Below, one piece after another: positions 17,695 to 28,478 of a DNA stretch of 64,000 bases. Each line of letters starts with the position of its first letter. Position 1 is the stretch's first letter. Source of the stretch: Stenotrophomonas sp. VV52 (lineage in GTDB: Bacteria; Pseudomonadota; Gammaproteobacteria; Xanthomonadales; Xanthomonadaceae); contig NZ_PKQQ01000002.1 in NCBI RefSeq assembly GCF_002893095.1, positions 124,001 through 188,000 on the forward strand. Direction: 5' to 3'. The translations under genes and the position numbers were made by a program. The notes under the pieces were generated by a model. It was not told the origin of the DNA, did no database searches, and saw nothing but the letters and a program-made list of their open reading frames with translations.

Positions 17695-18669
17695 TTACGC
17701 GGCTTGACTTTGCAACCAGACCATCTTGGCGCGCAGTTCCTTGCCTACCTTCTCGATCGGATGTTCCAGGTCGGCCTGCTTGAACTTGTTGTAGTTCGGC
17801 AGGCCCGCTTCGTATTCGGCCACCCAGTTCTTGGTGAAGGTGCCGTCCTGGATGTCGGTCAGCACGGCCTTCATGCGCTCCTTGGTGCCGGCGTCGATCA
17901 CCCGCGGGCCGCTCACGTAGTCGCCGTACTGCGCGGTTTCGGAGATGAACTCCAGCATGCGGGTGATGCCGCCTTCGTAGAACAGGTCCACGATCAGCTT
18001 CAGTTCGTGCAGCACTTCGTAGTAGGCGATTTCCGGCTGGTAACCGGCTTCCACCAGCGTTTCGAAACCGGCCTGGACCAGCGCCGAGGCGCCGCCGCAC
18101 AGCACCGCCTGCTCACCGAAAAGGTCGGTTTCGGTTTCTTCCTTGAAGGTGGTCTGGATCAGGTTGGCGCGCGCGCCGCCCAGGCCAGCGGCATAGGCCA
18201 GCGCGTACTCGGCGGCCTTGCCGCTGCGGTCCTGGTAGACCGCCCAGATGCACGGCACGCCACGGCCGATTTCGTATTCGCGGCGGACCAGCGCGCCCGG
18301 GCCCTTGGGCGCGACCAGCACCACGTCCAGGTCGTCGCGCGGGGCGATCATGTTGAAGTGCACGTTCAGGCCGTGCGCGAACAGCAGCACCGCGCCCTGT
18401 TTCATGTTCGGTGCCAGTACGTCTTCGTAGAGCTTCTTCTGCACCATGTCCGGGGTCAGTACGGCGACCAGGTCGGCGTCCTTGACGGCCTCGGCCGGGG
18501 CCTTCACGGTGAAGCCGTCCGCCTGCGCCTTGACCTCGGTCGGGCCGCCCGGACGCAGGCCGATGACGACATCGAATCCGGATTCACGCAGGTTCAGGGC
18601 GTGGGCGCGGCCCTGGCTGCCATAGCCGACAACAGCGATCTTGATCTGGGGCAGGTCGTTGGTGCTCAT
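17695..18669 (-). CDS. ilvC: Ketol-acid reductoisomerase (NADP+), class I
   Basis: IlvC isomerises and reduces acetohydroxy acids to dihydroxy acids in Val/Ile/Leu synthesis. It is 324 aa from ATG 18669, the short class I size. Seen are the nucleotide-binding [17 protein letters not shown], '[17 protein letters not shown]', and the metal-binding block '[14 protein letters not shown]' with '[18 protein letters not shown]' further on. It is the first structural gene after the leader peptide and attenuator, so its expression should follow branched-chain aminoacyl-tRNA supply. Confidence 0.97.
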   Translation of the reverse strand: MSTNDLPQIKIAVVGYGSQGRAHALNLRESGFDVVIGLRPGGPTEVKAQADGFTVKAPAEAVKDADLVAVLTPDMVQKKLYEDVLAPNMKQGAVLLFAHGLNVHFNMIAPRDDLDVVLVAPKGPGALVRREYEIGRGVPCIWAVYQDRSGKAAEYALAYAAGLGGARANLIQTTFKEETETDLFGEQAVLCGGASALVQAGFETLVEAGYQPEIAYYEVLHELKLIVDLFYEGGITRMLEFISETAQYGDYVSGPRVIDAGTKERMKAVLTDIQDGTFTKNWVAEYEAGLPNYNKFKQADLEHPIEKVGKELRAKMVWLQSQAA

Positions 18670-18727
18670 GGGGGAGGTCCTCTGGAAGATGTAGCGGAAG
18701 GAAGAAGAATCGAAGGGTTCTGAAACG

Positions 18728-18758
18728 AAAAAACCCGCACCTGGGTGGGTGCGGGTTT
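18728..18758 (-). terminator. Attenuator terminator of the ilv-leu operon
   Basis: On the minus strand an 11-base perfect stem (AAACCCGCACC with GGTGCGGGTTT, loop CACCC plus one base) is followed by an unbroken run of T. It sits 23 bases after the leader-peptide stop and about 60 bases before ilvC, the place expected for a transcription attenuator. Confidence 0.85.
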
Positions 18759-18781
18759 CGATGGATACCTGGCAGTTCTGC

Positions 18782-18910
18782 TTACACGCCGGTCCGTCCC
18801 GCACCTGTTGGTTGGGTAATAAGTACGAGGACAAGAAGCGAACGGATCGAGGCCGCGCCGGGTCCGGCGTGCTCGATGGATTCGTCAATGGGCGTGTGGC
18901 GCTGCAACAT
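18782..18910 (-). CDS. ilvL: ilv operon leader peptide
   Basis: A 42-codon [17 protein letters not shown]..., ends ...[22 protein letters not shown] and stop. Codons 25-31 read LLVLVLI (CTT CTT GTC CTC GTA CTT ATT): seven consecutive Leu, Val or Ile codons, using CTT, GTA and ATT that are rare in this GC-rich genome. This is the classic sensor for ribosome stalling in attenuation of a branched-chain operon. The ORF ends just upstream of the terminator hairpin at 18728-18758. The ATG at 18910 has no strong Shine-Dalgarno sequence, so the start is less certain than the control region. Confidence 0.85.
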   Translation of the reverse strand: MLQRHTPIDESIEHAGPGAASIRSLLVLVLITQPTGAGRTGV

Positions 18911-19178
18911 GTGATCGAGAAAACCACAGAGGTTTTGCCGCTGTCAACCGTGGAAAGGCGATTTCCAACAGTTTCGCCTGTATCCAGCGCAAAGCCCTGT
19001 CGCACAAGGATGGTTGCGGGTGAAAGCGTTCCGGTGAACCCGGGTTCAAGTATTGAAGCGGGGTTTCCGCGCGGAATATCGGCTTGAGCGTGTGTCGTGC
19101 ATGACCATTGTCGGATGTGCGAATGCGGCCGCTGCGGCGACCATCGGTGGGTTATCTCACTTCCTGGAATCCCCAGCC

Positions 19179-20897
19179 GTGTCCCGACCCCTTGCCCGTG
19201 CCGTACTGGCCACTGCGCTGCTGTGCGCGCTGCCGCTGTTCTCTTCCGCTGCCGACCGGGTGACCGGGCGGGACTTCGCGACCCGTTCGGAGGTGATCGC
19301 GCCGCACGCGATGGCGGCCACGTCGCAGCCGCTGGCCACGCAGATCGCGCTGGAGGTGATGAAGGGCGGCGGTTCGGCGGTGGACGCGGCGATCGCGGCC
19401 AATGCGGCGCTGGGCTTGATGGAGCCGACCGGCAATGGGGTGGGCGGAGACCTGTTCGCAATCGTGTGGGATCCGAAGACGCAGAAGCTGTACGGCTACA
19501 ACGGCTCGGGCCGGTCGCCGAAGTCGCTGACGCTGGCGGAGTTCCAGCGCCGCGGGTTGAAGGACATTCCGGCGACGGGGCCGCTGCCGGTATCGGTGCC
19601 GGGTGCGGTGGATGGCTGGTTCGCGCTGCATGACAAGTTCGGCCGCAAGCCGATGGCGGACAACCTGGCGCCGGCGATCCGCTATGCGCGCGAGGGCCAT
19701 CCGGTGGCGGAGGTGATCGCGTACTACTGGGACCGTTCGGTGCCGAAGCTGTCGCAGTACCCGGGCTTCAAGGAGCAGTTCACGATCAACGGGCATGCGC
19801 CGCGCAAGGGCGAGCTGTGGAAGAACCCGAACCTGGCAAACACGCTGGAGCAGATTGCAACGGGCGGGCGCGATGCGTTCTACAAGGGCGACATCGCGCG
19901 CACGATCGGTACGTACTTCAAGGCGAACGGTGGCTACCTGAGCTATGAGGACATGGCGAGCCACCACGGTGAGTGGGTGGAGCCGGTGAGCAGCAATTAC
20001 CGGGGTTATGACGTGTGGGAGCTGCCGCCGAACAGCCAGGGCATCGCGGCGCTGCAGATCCTGAACGTGCTGGAGGGCTACGATTTCTCGAAGATTCCAT
20101 TCGGGTCGCCGGAGCATGTGCACCTGTTCGTGGAGGCGAAGAAGCTGGCGTTTGCGGACCGGGCGCGCTTCTACACGGACCCGGCGTTCCAGCCGGCGCC
20201 GGTGCAGAAGCTGGTGTCGAAGGAGTATGCGGCGGAGCGGCGAAAGCTGATTTCGATGGACAAGGCGCTGCGCGAGGTGCAGCCGGGCACGCCGAAGCAG
20301 CTGGAGGAGGGCGACACGATCTACATGACGGTGGCGGACGCGGACGGGATGATGGTGTCGTTGATCCAGTCCAACTACCGGGGCATGGGCAGCGGCATGG
20401 CGCCGCCGGGGCTGGGCTTCATCCTGCAGGATCGCGGTGAGATGTTCGTGCTGCGCAAGGATCATCCGAACGGCTATGCGCCGGGCAAGCGTCCGTTCCA
20501 GACGATCATTCCGGGCTTCGTGACCAAGGACGGGAAGCCGTACATGAGTTTCGGGGTGATGGGCGGTGCGATGCAGCCGCAGGGCCATGCGCAGATCGTG
20601 ATGAACATGGTGGACTTCGGAATGAACCTGCAGGAGGCGGGCGATGCGCCGCGCATCCAGCACGAGGGCTCGACCGAACCGACCGGTCAGGCGACGGCGA
20701 TGAGCGATGGTGGCGAAGTCAACCTGGAAACGGGTTACCCGTATGAAACCGTGCGCGCGCTGATGCGCAAGGGGCACCGCGTCACCTTCGCTGACGGCCC
20801 CTACGGCGGCTACCAGGCGATCATGCGCGACCCGGAAACCGGTGTGTACTACGGCGCTTCGGAAAGCCGCAAGGATGGGCAGGCTGCAGGGTACTGA
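19179..20897 (+). CDS. ggt: Gamma-glutamyltransferase family Ntn-hydrolase, exported
   Basis: This periplasmic/secreted enzyme transfers or hydrolyses gamma-glutamyl groups of glutathione and related compounds. From the GTG at 19179 the protein is 572 aa and starts with a signal peptide ([23 protein letters not shown], cut before ADR); longer starts at 19101 and 19053 put non-signal residues in front. Conserved: [20 protein letters not shown], a [13 protein letters not shown] block, and the autoprocessing site [15 protein letters not shown], where the Thr (about residue 380) is the expected nucleophile after cleavage. DTIY rather than the TTH of E. coli GGT suggests the YwrD/cephalosporin-acylase-like branch. 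About 19300-20680 uses almost only G-ending Ala, Thr, Pro and Glu codons, whereas the last 70 codons do not. Confidence 0.88.
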   Translation: MSRPLARAVLATALLCALPLFSSAADRVTGRDFATRSEVIAPHAMAATSQPLATQIALEVMKGGGSAVDAAIAANAALGLMEPTGNGVGGDLFAIVWDPKTQKLYGYNGSGRSPKSLTLAEFQRRGLKDIPATGPLPVSVPGAVDGWFALHDKFGRKPMADNLAPAIRYAREGHPVAEVIAYYWDRSVPKLSQYPGFKEQFTINGHAPRKGELWKNPNLANTLEQIATGGRDAFYKGDIARTIGTYFKANGGYLSYEDMASHHGEWVEPVSSNYRGYDVWELPPNSQGIAALQILNVLEGYDFSKIPFGSPEHVHLFVEAKKLAFADRARFYTDPAFQPAPVQKLVSKEYAAERRKLISMDKALREVQPGTPKQLEEGDTIYMTVADADGMMVSLIQSNYRGMGSGMAPPGLGFILQDRGEMFVLRKDHPNGYAPGKRPFQTIIPGFVTKDGKPYMSFGVMGGAMQPQGHAQIVMNMVDFGMNLQEAGDAPRIQHEGSTEPTGQATAMSDGGEVNLETGYPYETVRALMRKGHRVTFADGPYGGYQAIMRDPETGVYYGASESRKDGQAAGY

Positions 20898-20920
20898 GAA
20901 CGTCGGCTCACAGAAGATCC

Positions 20921-20943
20921 GTAGAGCCGGGCTCTGCCCGGCC
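20921..20943. repeat. SMAG/REP-type palindrome
   Basis: GTAG followed by the palindrome AGCCGGGCTCTGCCCGGC. The same version occurs at 32396 and 45771. It opens the 461-base gap between ggt and the BCCT gene (20898-21358), which also holds a hairpin, a second SMAG copy, a terminator and a 30-bp repeat, listed separately. I see no gene in this gap. Confidence 0.75.
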
Positions 20944-21014
20944 GCTGTTGGATTCAGGCGAACAGCCGACGTCCGCAAGGTTTCCCTGGTCAGGGCCGTC
21001 GGGTGCGGATTTGT

Positions 21015-21076
21015 GGGGGACGCCGTAAATACATCCATGTAGGCTCATCGCCGCATCCATGCGGCTCGTGCCCCCT
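21015..21076. repeat. Intergenic hairpin repeat
   Basis: A stem-loop element begins GGGGGACGCCGTAAATACAT (21015) and ends at GTGCCCCC (about 21076), with internal inverted repeats (ACATCCATGT; CCGCATCCATGCGG). The pattern of a GGGACG start with ATCCAT loops resembles the interior of the element at 8903-9017, suggesting one family of extragenic hairpins. Confidence 0.6.
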
Positions 21077-21151
21077 CAAACCCACCCCCGCCGACCCTCC
21101 GATAGTTGGCAGGTGGCCAAGGGAAACCCCACTGCGCCGTCAGACCCCCGC

Positions 21152-21173
21152 GTAGGGACACGCCATGCGTGTC
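21152..21173. repeat. SMAG/REP-type palindrome
   Basis: GTAGG followed by the core GACACGCCATGCGTGTC, the same core as in the dimers at 1480-1547 and 56166-56251. Confidence 0.7.
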
Positions 21174-21206
21174 TTCTCTCGCAGGCGGGGCAGATCTCTC
21201 TGGAGA

Positions 21207-21231
21207 AAAGCCCCCTTCTTGTTGAAGGGGG
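21207..21231 (-). terminator. Rho-independent terminator of the BCCT transporter gene
   Basis: The perfect stem GCCCCCTTC/GAAGGGGGC with a TTGTT loop is followed, on the minus strand, by TTTTC. It lies about 130 bases after the transporter stop codon. Confidence 0.7.
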
Positions 21232-21294
21232 CGCGCCGAAGGCGCAGGGTTAAGGTGGAATGCGCGGATAACGCGGGCCGCAGGCACGTGTTAT

Positions 21295-21324
21295 CCCGGA
21301 GCGGGGCTGCCCGGCGGCCGCCCC
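21295..21324. repeat. 30-bp repeat shared with the smeP-leuB hairpin
   Basis: These 30 bases are an exact inverted copy of 8903-8932. The opposite hairpin arm present at 8996-9017 is absent here, so this looks like a solitary half-element. Just before it, GGATAAC and GTTATCC (about 21266-21299) form another inverted repeat. Confidence 0.6.
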
Positions 21325-21358
21325 TGCACGTAGCAACTGAAACGCTGCTCCTGCGTTA

Positions 21359-22930
21359 TTAGGTATCCGCGCGAGACGCCTCATCGCGCGTCTCTTCCTG
21401 CGCGGCAATTTCGCGTTCTATCCAGGCATCCATCATGCGCCGCGCGCGCTGGGCGCGCCGGCGCTGCAACTGGTATTCGGTATCCAGCACGCGATACAGC
21501 GATACGATCACCGCCAGCATCAACAGCGCGAAGGGCAGGGCCGCAATGGTGATCATGCCCTGCAACGCATCCAGCCCGCCGGCCAGCAACAGTACGGCGG
21601 CAATCAGCGCGATCGCCACGCCCCAGGTGATGCGCCGCGCCAGCGGCGGGTCGCCGGCCTGGTCGGTGGACATGCTCGCCAGCACCAGCACCGCCGAGTC
21701 GGCCGAGGTGACGAAGAAGATCATCAGCAGCAACAGCGCGATCACCGACAGCACACCCGGCATCGGCAGGCTGTCGAACATGGTGAACAGCACGGTCTCG
21801 TAGCCGTTGCCCAGCGCCTGGGCGAGGTCGACATGACCAAAGATCTGCGACCACAACGCGGTGCCGCCAAACACCGAGAACCACAGGAAGCCGAGCACGG
21901 TGGGCGCGATCACCACGCCGAGCACGAATTCGCGGATGGTACGGCCGCGCGAAACACGGGCAATGAACGAGCCCACGAACGGTGCCCACGCGATCCACCA
22001 CGCCCAGTAGAAGATCGTCCAGTCCGCCACCCAGGTGCTGCCCGAGAACGGCGACATGCGCAGGCTCATCGTGACCAGCTGGTTGAGGTAACCGCCCAGC
22101 GTCGTGGTGAAGGTGTCGAAGATGAAACCGGTGGGCCCGAGCACCAGCACCAGTGCCAGCAGCAGTGCGGCCAGTCCCAGGTTGATGTTGGACAGCCACT
22201 TGATCCCGCGCTGCACGCCGCTGGTGGTGGACGCCATGTACAACACGAAGGCGACGGCGATGATGGTCAACTGCGTGGGCACGTCCGAGTGGATGCCGAA
22301 CACCCGCTCCAGGCCGGCGGCAATCTGGATCGTGCCGAAGCCCAGCGTGGTCGCGACACCGATCGCAGTGGCCACTACCGCCGCCACGTCCACCACCGTG
22401 CCCATCCAGCCGCGATGGTGTGCACCGATCAGCGGTTGCAGCAGGTCGCTGATCTGGCCCCGCCCGTTGCGGTTGAACTGGAACCACGCCATCGCCAGGC
22501 CGATCAGGGCGTAGATGGCCCACGGGTGCAGGCCCCAGTGGAAGAATACGTATCGCATCGCCGCGCGCGCCGCTTCCATGCTCTGCGGCGGCAGGCCTTC
22601 GGGCGGCGTGATGAAGTGCGAGACCGGCTCGGCCGCGCCCCAGAACACCAGGCCGATGCCCATGCCCGCCGCGAACAGCATCGCCATCCAGCTGGCGTTG
22701 GAGAACTCCGGCTCGGCGTCTTCGCCGCCGATGCGCAGGCTGCCCAGCCGGCCAAAGGCGAGGTAGAGCAGGAAGGAGAGGGTGATGAACACCACCAGCA
22801 GGTACAGCCACCCCGCACCGCGGACGATGTGGACCAGTCCGCCGCGGACGATGTCATTGAATGCGTCCGGGGCAACGCCGGCGGCCAGCACCAGCAGCAG
22901 GACCAGCGCGATGGAGATTCTGAAGACCAT
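21359..22930 (-). CDS. BCCT-family (betaine/carnitine/choline) transporter
   Basis: This is a secondary transporter for quaternary ammonium osmolytes such as glycine betaine or choline. It is 523 aa from ATG 22930; a TTG six codons upstream is possible. About twelve hydrophobic helices are evident. Family signatures are GMGIGLVFWGAAEPVSHF (the glycine motif of TM3), HWGLHPWAIYALIG, and the conserved TM8 block 'FYWAWWIAWAPFVGSFIARV' followed by SRGRTIREF. The charged C-terminal tail (QRRRAQRARRMMDAWIERE) is short, without a long osmosensing extension. It is transcribed away from thiC. The substrate cannot be fixed from sequence. Confidence 0.9.
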   Translation of the reverse strand: MVFRISIALVLLLVLAAGVAPDAFNDIVRGGLVHIVRGAGWLYLLVVFITLSFLLYLAFGRLGSLRIGGEDAEPEFSNASWMAMLFAAGMGIGLVFWGAAEPVSHFITPPEGLPPQSMEAARAAMRYVFFHWGLHPWAIYALIGLAMAWFQFNRNGRGQISDLLQPLIGAHHRGWMGTVVDVAAVVATAIGVATTLGFGTIQIAAGLERVFGIHSDVPTQLTIIAVAFVLYMASTTSGVQRGIKWLSNINLGLAALLLALVLVLGPTGFIFDTFTTTLGGYLNQLVTMSLRMSPFSGSTWVADWTIFYWAWWIAWAPFVGSFIARVSRGRTIREFVLGVVIAPTVLGFLWFSVFGGTALWSQIFGHVDLAQALGNGYETVLFTMFDSLPMPGVLSVIALLLLMIFFVTSADSAVLVLASMSTDQAGDPPLARRITWGVAIALIAAVLLLAGGLDALQGMITIAALPFALLMLAVIVSLYRVLDTEYQLQRRRAQRARRMMDAWIEREIAAQEETRDEASRADT

Positions 22931-23000
22931 GCCGGAGAGTCTAGCCAAGCCCGGATGACACCCGTGTTCACGTTCGGGCCGGGCTGTGCTCTAATCCGCC

Positions 23001-25075
<2,075 letters not shown>

Positions 25076-25115
25076 GCTAAGCTCCGGGCACCACACTGGG
25101 GACCGGGGACGGACG

Positions 25116-25793
25116 ATGGCGATTGCACGCACCACCAAGTGGCTGGCCATTGCCCGCCGGCATCCGTCGGCCTGGCTGCTGGGCGTGCAGTTGCTGGGCG
25201 TGCTGATGTACCCCGCCATGGACGAGTCCGGGGCCGGTCGCGCACTGTTCGGTGCGTTCGGCATCGCCGTGCTGGGCTTGGCGATCTGGGTGGTGCGGCG
25301 CAGCCCGCTGGGGATGTGGCTGGCACTGGTGCTGGCCATTCCCTCGGTGGTGTTTTCCATCGCCGGCGCGTTGCTCGGGCGCCCGGCGCTGGTCACCACC
25401 GCGCAGCTGCTCGAATGCCTGCTGTACTTCTATACGGCTGGCAGCCTGATTGCCTACATGCTGCAGGACCACAAGGTCACCCGCGACGAGCTGTTCGCCG
25501 CGGGGGCCACCTTCACCCTGCTGGCGTGGGCGTTCGCCTTCGCCTTCGCGGTCTGCCAGCAGTGGTACCCGGGCAGCTTCGTAGCGACCAGCGAGAACGA
25601 GCTTCGCACCTGGATGGAACTGCTTTATCTGAGCTTCAGCTTGCTGTCCGGCGTTGGCCTCAGCGATGTGGTGCCCATCCACCCGCAGGCGCGTGCGCTG
25701 GTGATGCTCGAACAGTTCGCCGGCGTGATGTACGTCGCGCTGGTGGTATCGCGTCTGGTGGGCCTGACCATGATTCGGAATGCACGAAGCTGA
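25116..25793 (+). CDS. Ion-channel-like membrane protein (two-pore-helix type)
   Basis: The protein is 225 aa from ATG 25116. There are about six hydrophobic segments. The last two flank a pore-like stretch, LLYLSFSLLSGVGLSDVVP, which resembles the pore loop of Ion_trans_2 channels, but the canonical T(V/I)GYGD filter is replaced by SGVGLSD. It may therefore be a channel of altered selectivity or a non-conducting relative. It begins 40 bases after thiC and could be read through from it, though no thiamine function is implied. Family assignment is moderate; function is unknown. Confidence 0.6.
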   Translation: MAIARTTKWLAIARRHPSAWLLGVQLLGVLMYPAMDESGAGRALFGAFGIAVLGLAIWVVRRSPLGMWLALVLAIPSVVFSIAGALLGRPALVTTAQLLECLLYFYTAGSLIAYMLQDHKVTRDELFAAGATFTLLAWAFAFAFAVCQQWYPGSFVATSENELRTWMELLYLSFSLLSGVGLSDVVPIHPQARALVMLEQFAGVMYVALVVSRLVGLTMIRNARS

Positions 25794-25824
25794 ATCAACA
25801 ATAAAAATTTGCTGAATCGCAGAT

Positions 25825-25848
25825 AAAAAAAACGCGCCCGAAGGCGCG
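25825..25848 (-). terminator. Minus-strand Rho-independent terminator without an obvious upstream gene
   Basis: The stem CGCGCC/GGCGCG with CGAA/TTCG loop is followed on the minus strand by eight T. Read on the plus strand there is no U-run, so it faces leftward. No minus-strand protein gene lies to its right for many kilobases. It may end a small RNA (see 25825-25945). Confidence 0.7.
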
Positions 25849-25945
25849 AATAGTGCAGCAAATTGTATGGATTCGTCGGCGAGAGAGGGCCTGATGTCTT
25901 CCCGACGCACAGGCGCCGTTTAACCTGCTTAGGCTAGTATTCGCG
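25825..25945 (-). ncRNA. Candidate small RNA
   Basis: The basis is a strong leftward intrinsic terminator with no gene to serve, preceded by about 100 bases of non-coding sequence less GC-rich than the surroundings, with a weak AATACT -10-like box near 25938 on the minus strand. It lies in the 249-base gap between the channel gene and the winged-helix regulator. No known family is recognised. Alternatively, the terminator merely insulates thiC from antisense transcription. Confidence 0.3.
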
Positions 25946-26042
25946 CGCCTCAGTGTTTTTGCGCTTTGCGCTGATGCCATGTGCGGAATCTGGCGGTTCG
26001 GTCGCTGCGTTCCAGTTGTTCAGTTGTCGCAGCAGTACCGGA

Positions 26043-28355
26043 ATGAACGTCATAGAGAGTGAGACACCCGCTGCCGACCGCATCCGGATCGGCGAATGCA
26101 CCATCACGCTGTCGTCGCGTGAAGTGGTGGTGGACGGCGCGCGCCGTCCGCGGCGCTTGACGCCCAAAGCGCTGGGTGTGCTCAAGGTGCTGATGCGCGT
26201 GCCCGGGGCGGTGGTCACCCGCGACGACCTGTTCGCCGAGGTCTGGCCGGACACGCTGCCCACCAACGATGTGCTGACCCAAGCCATCACCCAGTTGCGA
26301 AAAGCCTTCTCGCGCGACGACGAGGCCGGCACCGCCTATATCGAAACCATCGCCAAGACCGGATACAGGCTGCTGCAGCCGGTGTCGGTGCTGGCCGAAC
26401 CGCTGCCCGACGTCGACAGCGCGCCCGGTGAAGACGAGCGCGACGCGCTGGCCGCGGTGTTTGCCGCCCCTACGCCCGCGCCCGCGCCGCGCCCTCGCAG
26501 CCGCTGGCGGCGTACCCGCCGCTACGTGTTCCTGGCGATCGGCCTGGCCATGGCGGTGGCGCTGCTGGTGCTGACCGCGCTGCTGCTGCAACGCCCGGCC
26601 GGTGCACCCACGCCCAACGGCGTGCTGGAAGACGGCAGCCGCGTGGTCGGCAGCCCGCAGCGCCCGTACCGGCTGATCACCGCCACGGCGGGCTTTGAAA
26701 CCTATCCCACGGTGTCGCCGGATGGGTCGCAGGTCGCCTACGAAGCCGACGATGCCAGCGGCGGCGGCAGCGCGATCAAGGTGCAGACCTCGGGCAATGC
26801 ACCGGCACGCCTGCTCACCGACACCCCGGCCGGGCATTCCGACCGGTTCCCGAACTGGTCGCCGAACGGCCGCGACATTGCCTTTGCGCGCTTCGGGCCG
26901 GAGGCCAGCTGCGAAGTGCTGATCGCCAGCGCGACCGGTGGTGCGATCCGCCATGTCACGCGCTGCGACGGTACCGAGCTGCTCAGCTTCGACTGGACCC
27001 CGGATGGGCGCGGTCTGGTGTTCGGTTCGTTGTCCGGTCGCCATGCGCACCGGGGCATCCGCGTGCTGGACATCGCCAGCGGCGCCTGGACCCCGGTCGA
27101 CTACCCGGCTGCCGAGGACAGTTTCGACTATGCGCCGCGGTTCTCGCCCGATGGGCGCTGGATCGTGTTCGTGCGCAACCCGCAGATCGGCGACCTGTGG
27201 CGCCTGCCCGCCACCGGCGGCGAACCCGAACAGCTCACCAGCGATTCGGCCGAGATCCGCGGCTGGGCCTGGCGCGGCGACAGCCGCCACATCGTGTTCG
27301 GCCGCCGTGTCGACAGCGAAGCGCGCCTGTACGAACTGGACACCGAAACGCGCACGCTGCGCGATGTCGGCCTGGACGATGCGCAGTCGCCGGCATTGTC
27401 GCGACACAACAACATGTTGGCCTTCGTGCACCGCAAGGCGCAGTTCGGCCTGTTCCGCGTGCCGGTCAGGGACGGGCGCCCCGGCACCCCCGAGCGCCTG
27501 TTCCCGTCCAACGGCCGCGATGGCCAGCCGATGCTGGCGCCCGATGGCCAGCAGTTGGTGTTCACCTCCGATCGCTCCGGCAATTACGGCCTGTGGTGGG
27601 CCGACCTGGGCCGGCCGGAGTCGCTGCGTCCGGTGGAAGGGCTGCGCCCGGAAACCCGCCAGTCGGCGGACTGGTCGCCCGACAGCCGGCACCTGCTGGT
27701 CTCCGGCCGCGACGCGCAGGCACAGCCGGTGATCTACGAAGTCTCACCGCGCGACGAGCAGATCGTGGCGTTGCCGGTACCGGTGGCGCAACCGTTGCAG
27801 GCGCTGTACGCCGGCGACAACGACCACATCCTGGTGGTCGAACGCGATCACGACGAACGCATGCGGTTGTCGCTGTTCGACCGCCGCGCAACACCGTGGA
27901 AGCTGCTCGGCAGCGTGGACGGCGTGTCCCAGGCGCGGCTGGATCCGGCCCATCAGCGCGTGCTGTTCACCCGCTTGTCCGCCGGTGGCCTGTGGTCGGC
28001 CAACCTGCAGCTGGATCCGGCCAGCGTGCAGCAGGTGAGCGAAGACCGCCCGTCGCGCTGGCGCTACCGCACCTGGGCGGTCGCACGCGACGGCAGCCTG
28101 GATTACCTGTCCAGCCGTGCCGACTGCTCCACCGTGTTCGCGCGCATCAATGCGCCTTCCAATGGCGAAGAAGTGTGCCTGGATGCAGATCGCCTCAGCG
28201 CCGGCAACGGCTTCAGCGCGCAGCCCGACGGCAGTGCCCTGTACCTGGCCCTGGCGGTTGCCGATGGCGCCGATATAGGCGTGATGACGCTGCCCGAACC
28301 ACCGCGCCCGGTGTTCTCGGCTGCGCCCAACCTGTTGTTCTGGAAAGGAAAGTAG
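26043..28355 (+). CDS. Membrane-anchored winged-helix regulator with periplasmic TolB-like beta-propeller
   Basis: This 770-aa protein has a CadC/ToxR-like layout. Residues 13-113 form an OmpR-type winged helix (RIRIGECTITLSSREVVVDG, then LTPKALGVLKVLM and a YIETIAKTGYRLLQPV wing). A Pro/Ala/Arg linker leads to one transmembrane helix (about 161-183, YVFLAIGLAMAVALLVLTAL). The rest is a periplasmic domain with repeated PD40/WD40-like blades (FETYPTVSPDGSQVAYEA, SDRFPNWSPNGRDIAFAR, DYAPRFSPDGRWIVFVR, QPMLAPDGQQLVF). It should sense an envelope signal and act on DNA directly. The ATG at 26043 is chosen; an earlier in-frame start adds no domain. It lies upstream of an AraC regulator and a TonB receptor on the same strand, which may be targets. 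Confidence 0.85.
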   Translation: MNVIESETPAADRIRIGECTITLSSREVVVDGARRPRRLTPKALGVLKVLMRVPGAVVTRDDLFAEVWPDTLPTNDVLTQAITQLRKAFSRDDEAGTAYIETIAKTGYRLLQPVSVLAEPLPDVDSAPGEDERDALAAVFAAPTPAPAPRPRSRWRRTRRYVFLAIGLAMAVALLVLTALLLQRPAGAPTPNGVLEDGSRVVGSPQRPYRLITATAGFETYPTVSPDGSQVAYEADDASGGGSAIKVQTSGNAPARLLTDTPAGHSDRFPNWSPNGRDIAFARFGPEASCEVLIASATGGAIRHVTRCDGTELLSFDWTPDGRGLVFGSLSGRHAHRGIRVLDIASGAWTPVDYPAAEDSFDYAPRFSPDGRWIVFVRNPQIGDLWRLPATGGEPEQLTSDSAEIRGWAWRGDSRHIVFGRRVDSEARLYELDTETRTLRDVGLDDAQSPALSRHNNMLAFVHRKAQFGLFRVPVRDGRPGTPERLFPSNGRDGQPMLAPDGQQLVFTSDRSGNYGLWWADLGRPESLRPVEGLRPETRQSADWSPDSRHLLVSGRDAQAQPVIYEVSPRDEQIVALPVPVAQPLQALYAGDNDHILVVERDHDERMRLSLFDRRATPWKLLGSVDGVSQARLDPAHQRVLFTRLSAGGLWSANLQLDPASVQQVSEDRPSRWRYRTWAVARDGSLDYLSSRADCSTVFARINAPSNGEEVCLDADRLSAGNGFSAQPDGSALYLALAVADGADIGVMTLPEPPRPVFSAAPNLLFWKGK

Positions 28356-28478
28356 TCGTCGTATTTTCTTCGTGATGGCATCGTGACGAATTCGGATCAA
28401 TCTCGTCGAATCTTCCTGACCGCGTTGACCTGATTTGGCAAAACGGGAGCCCTGTTACGGCAAACCCCGGTGTACGTC

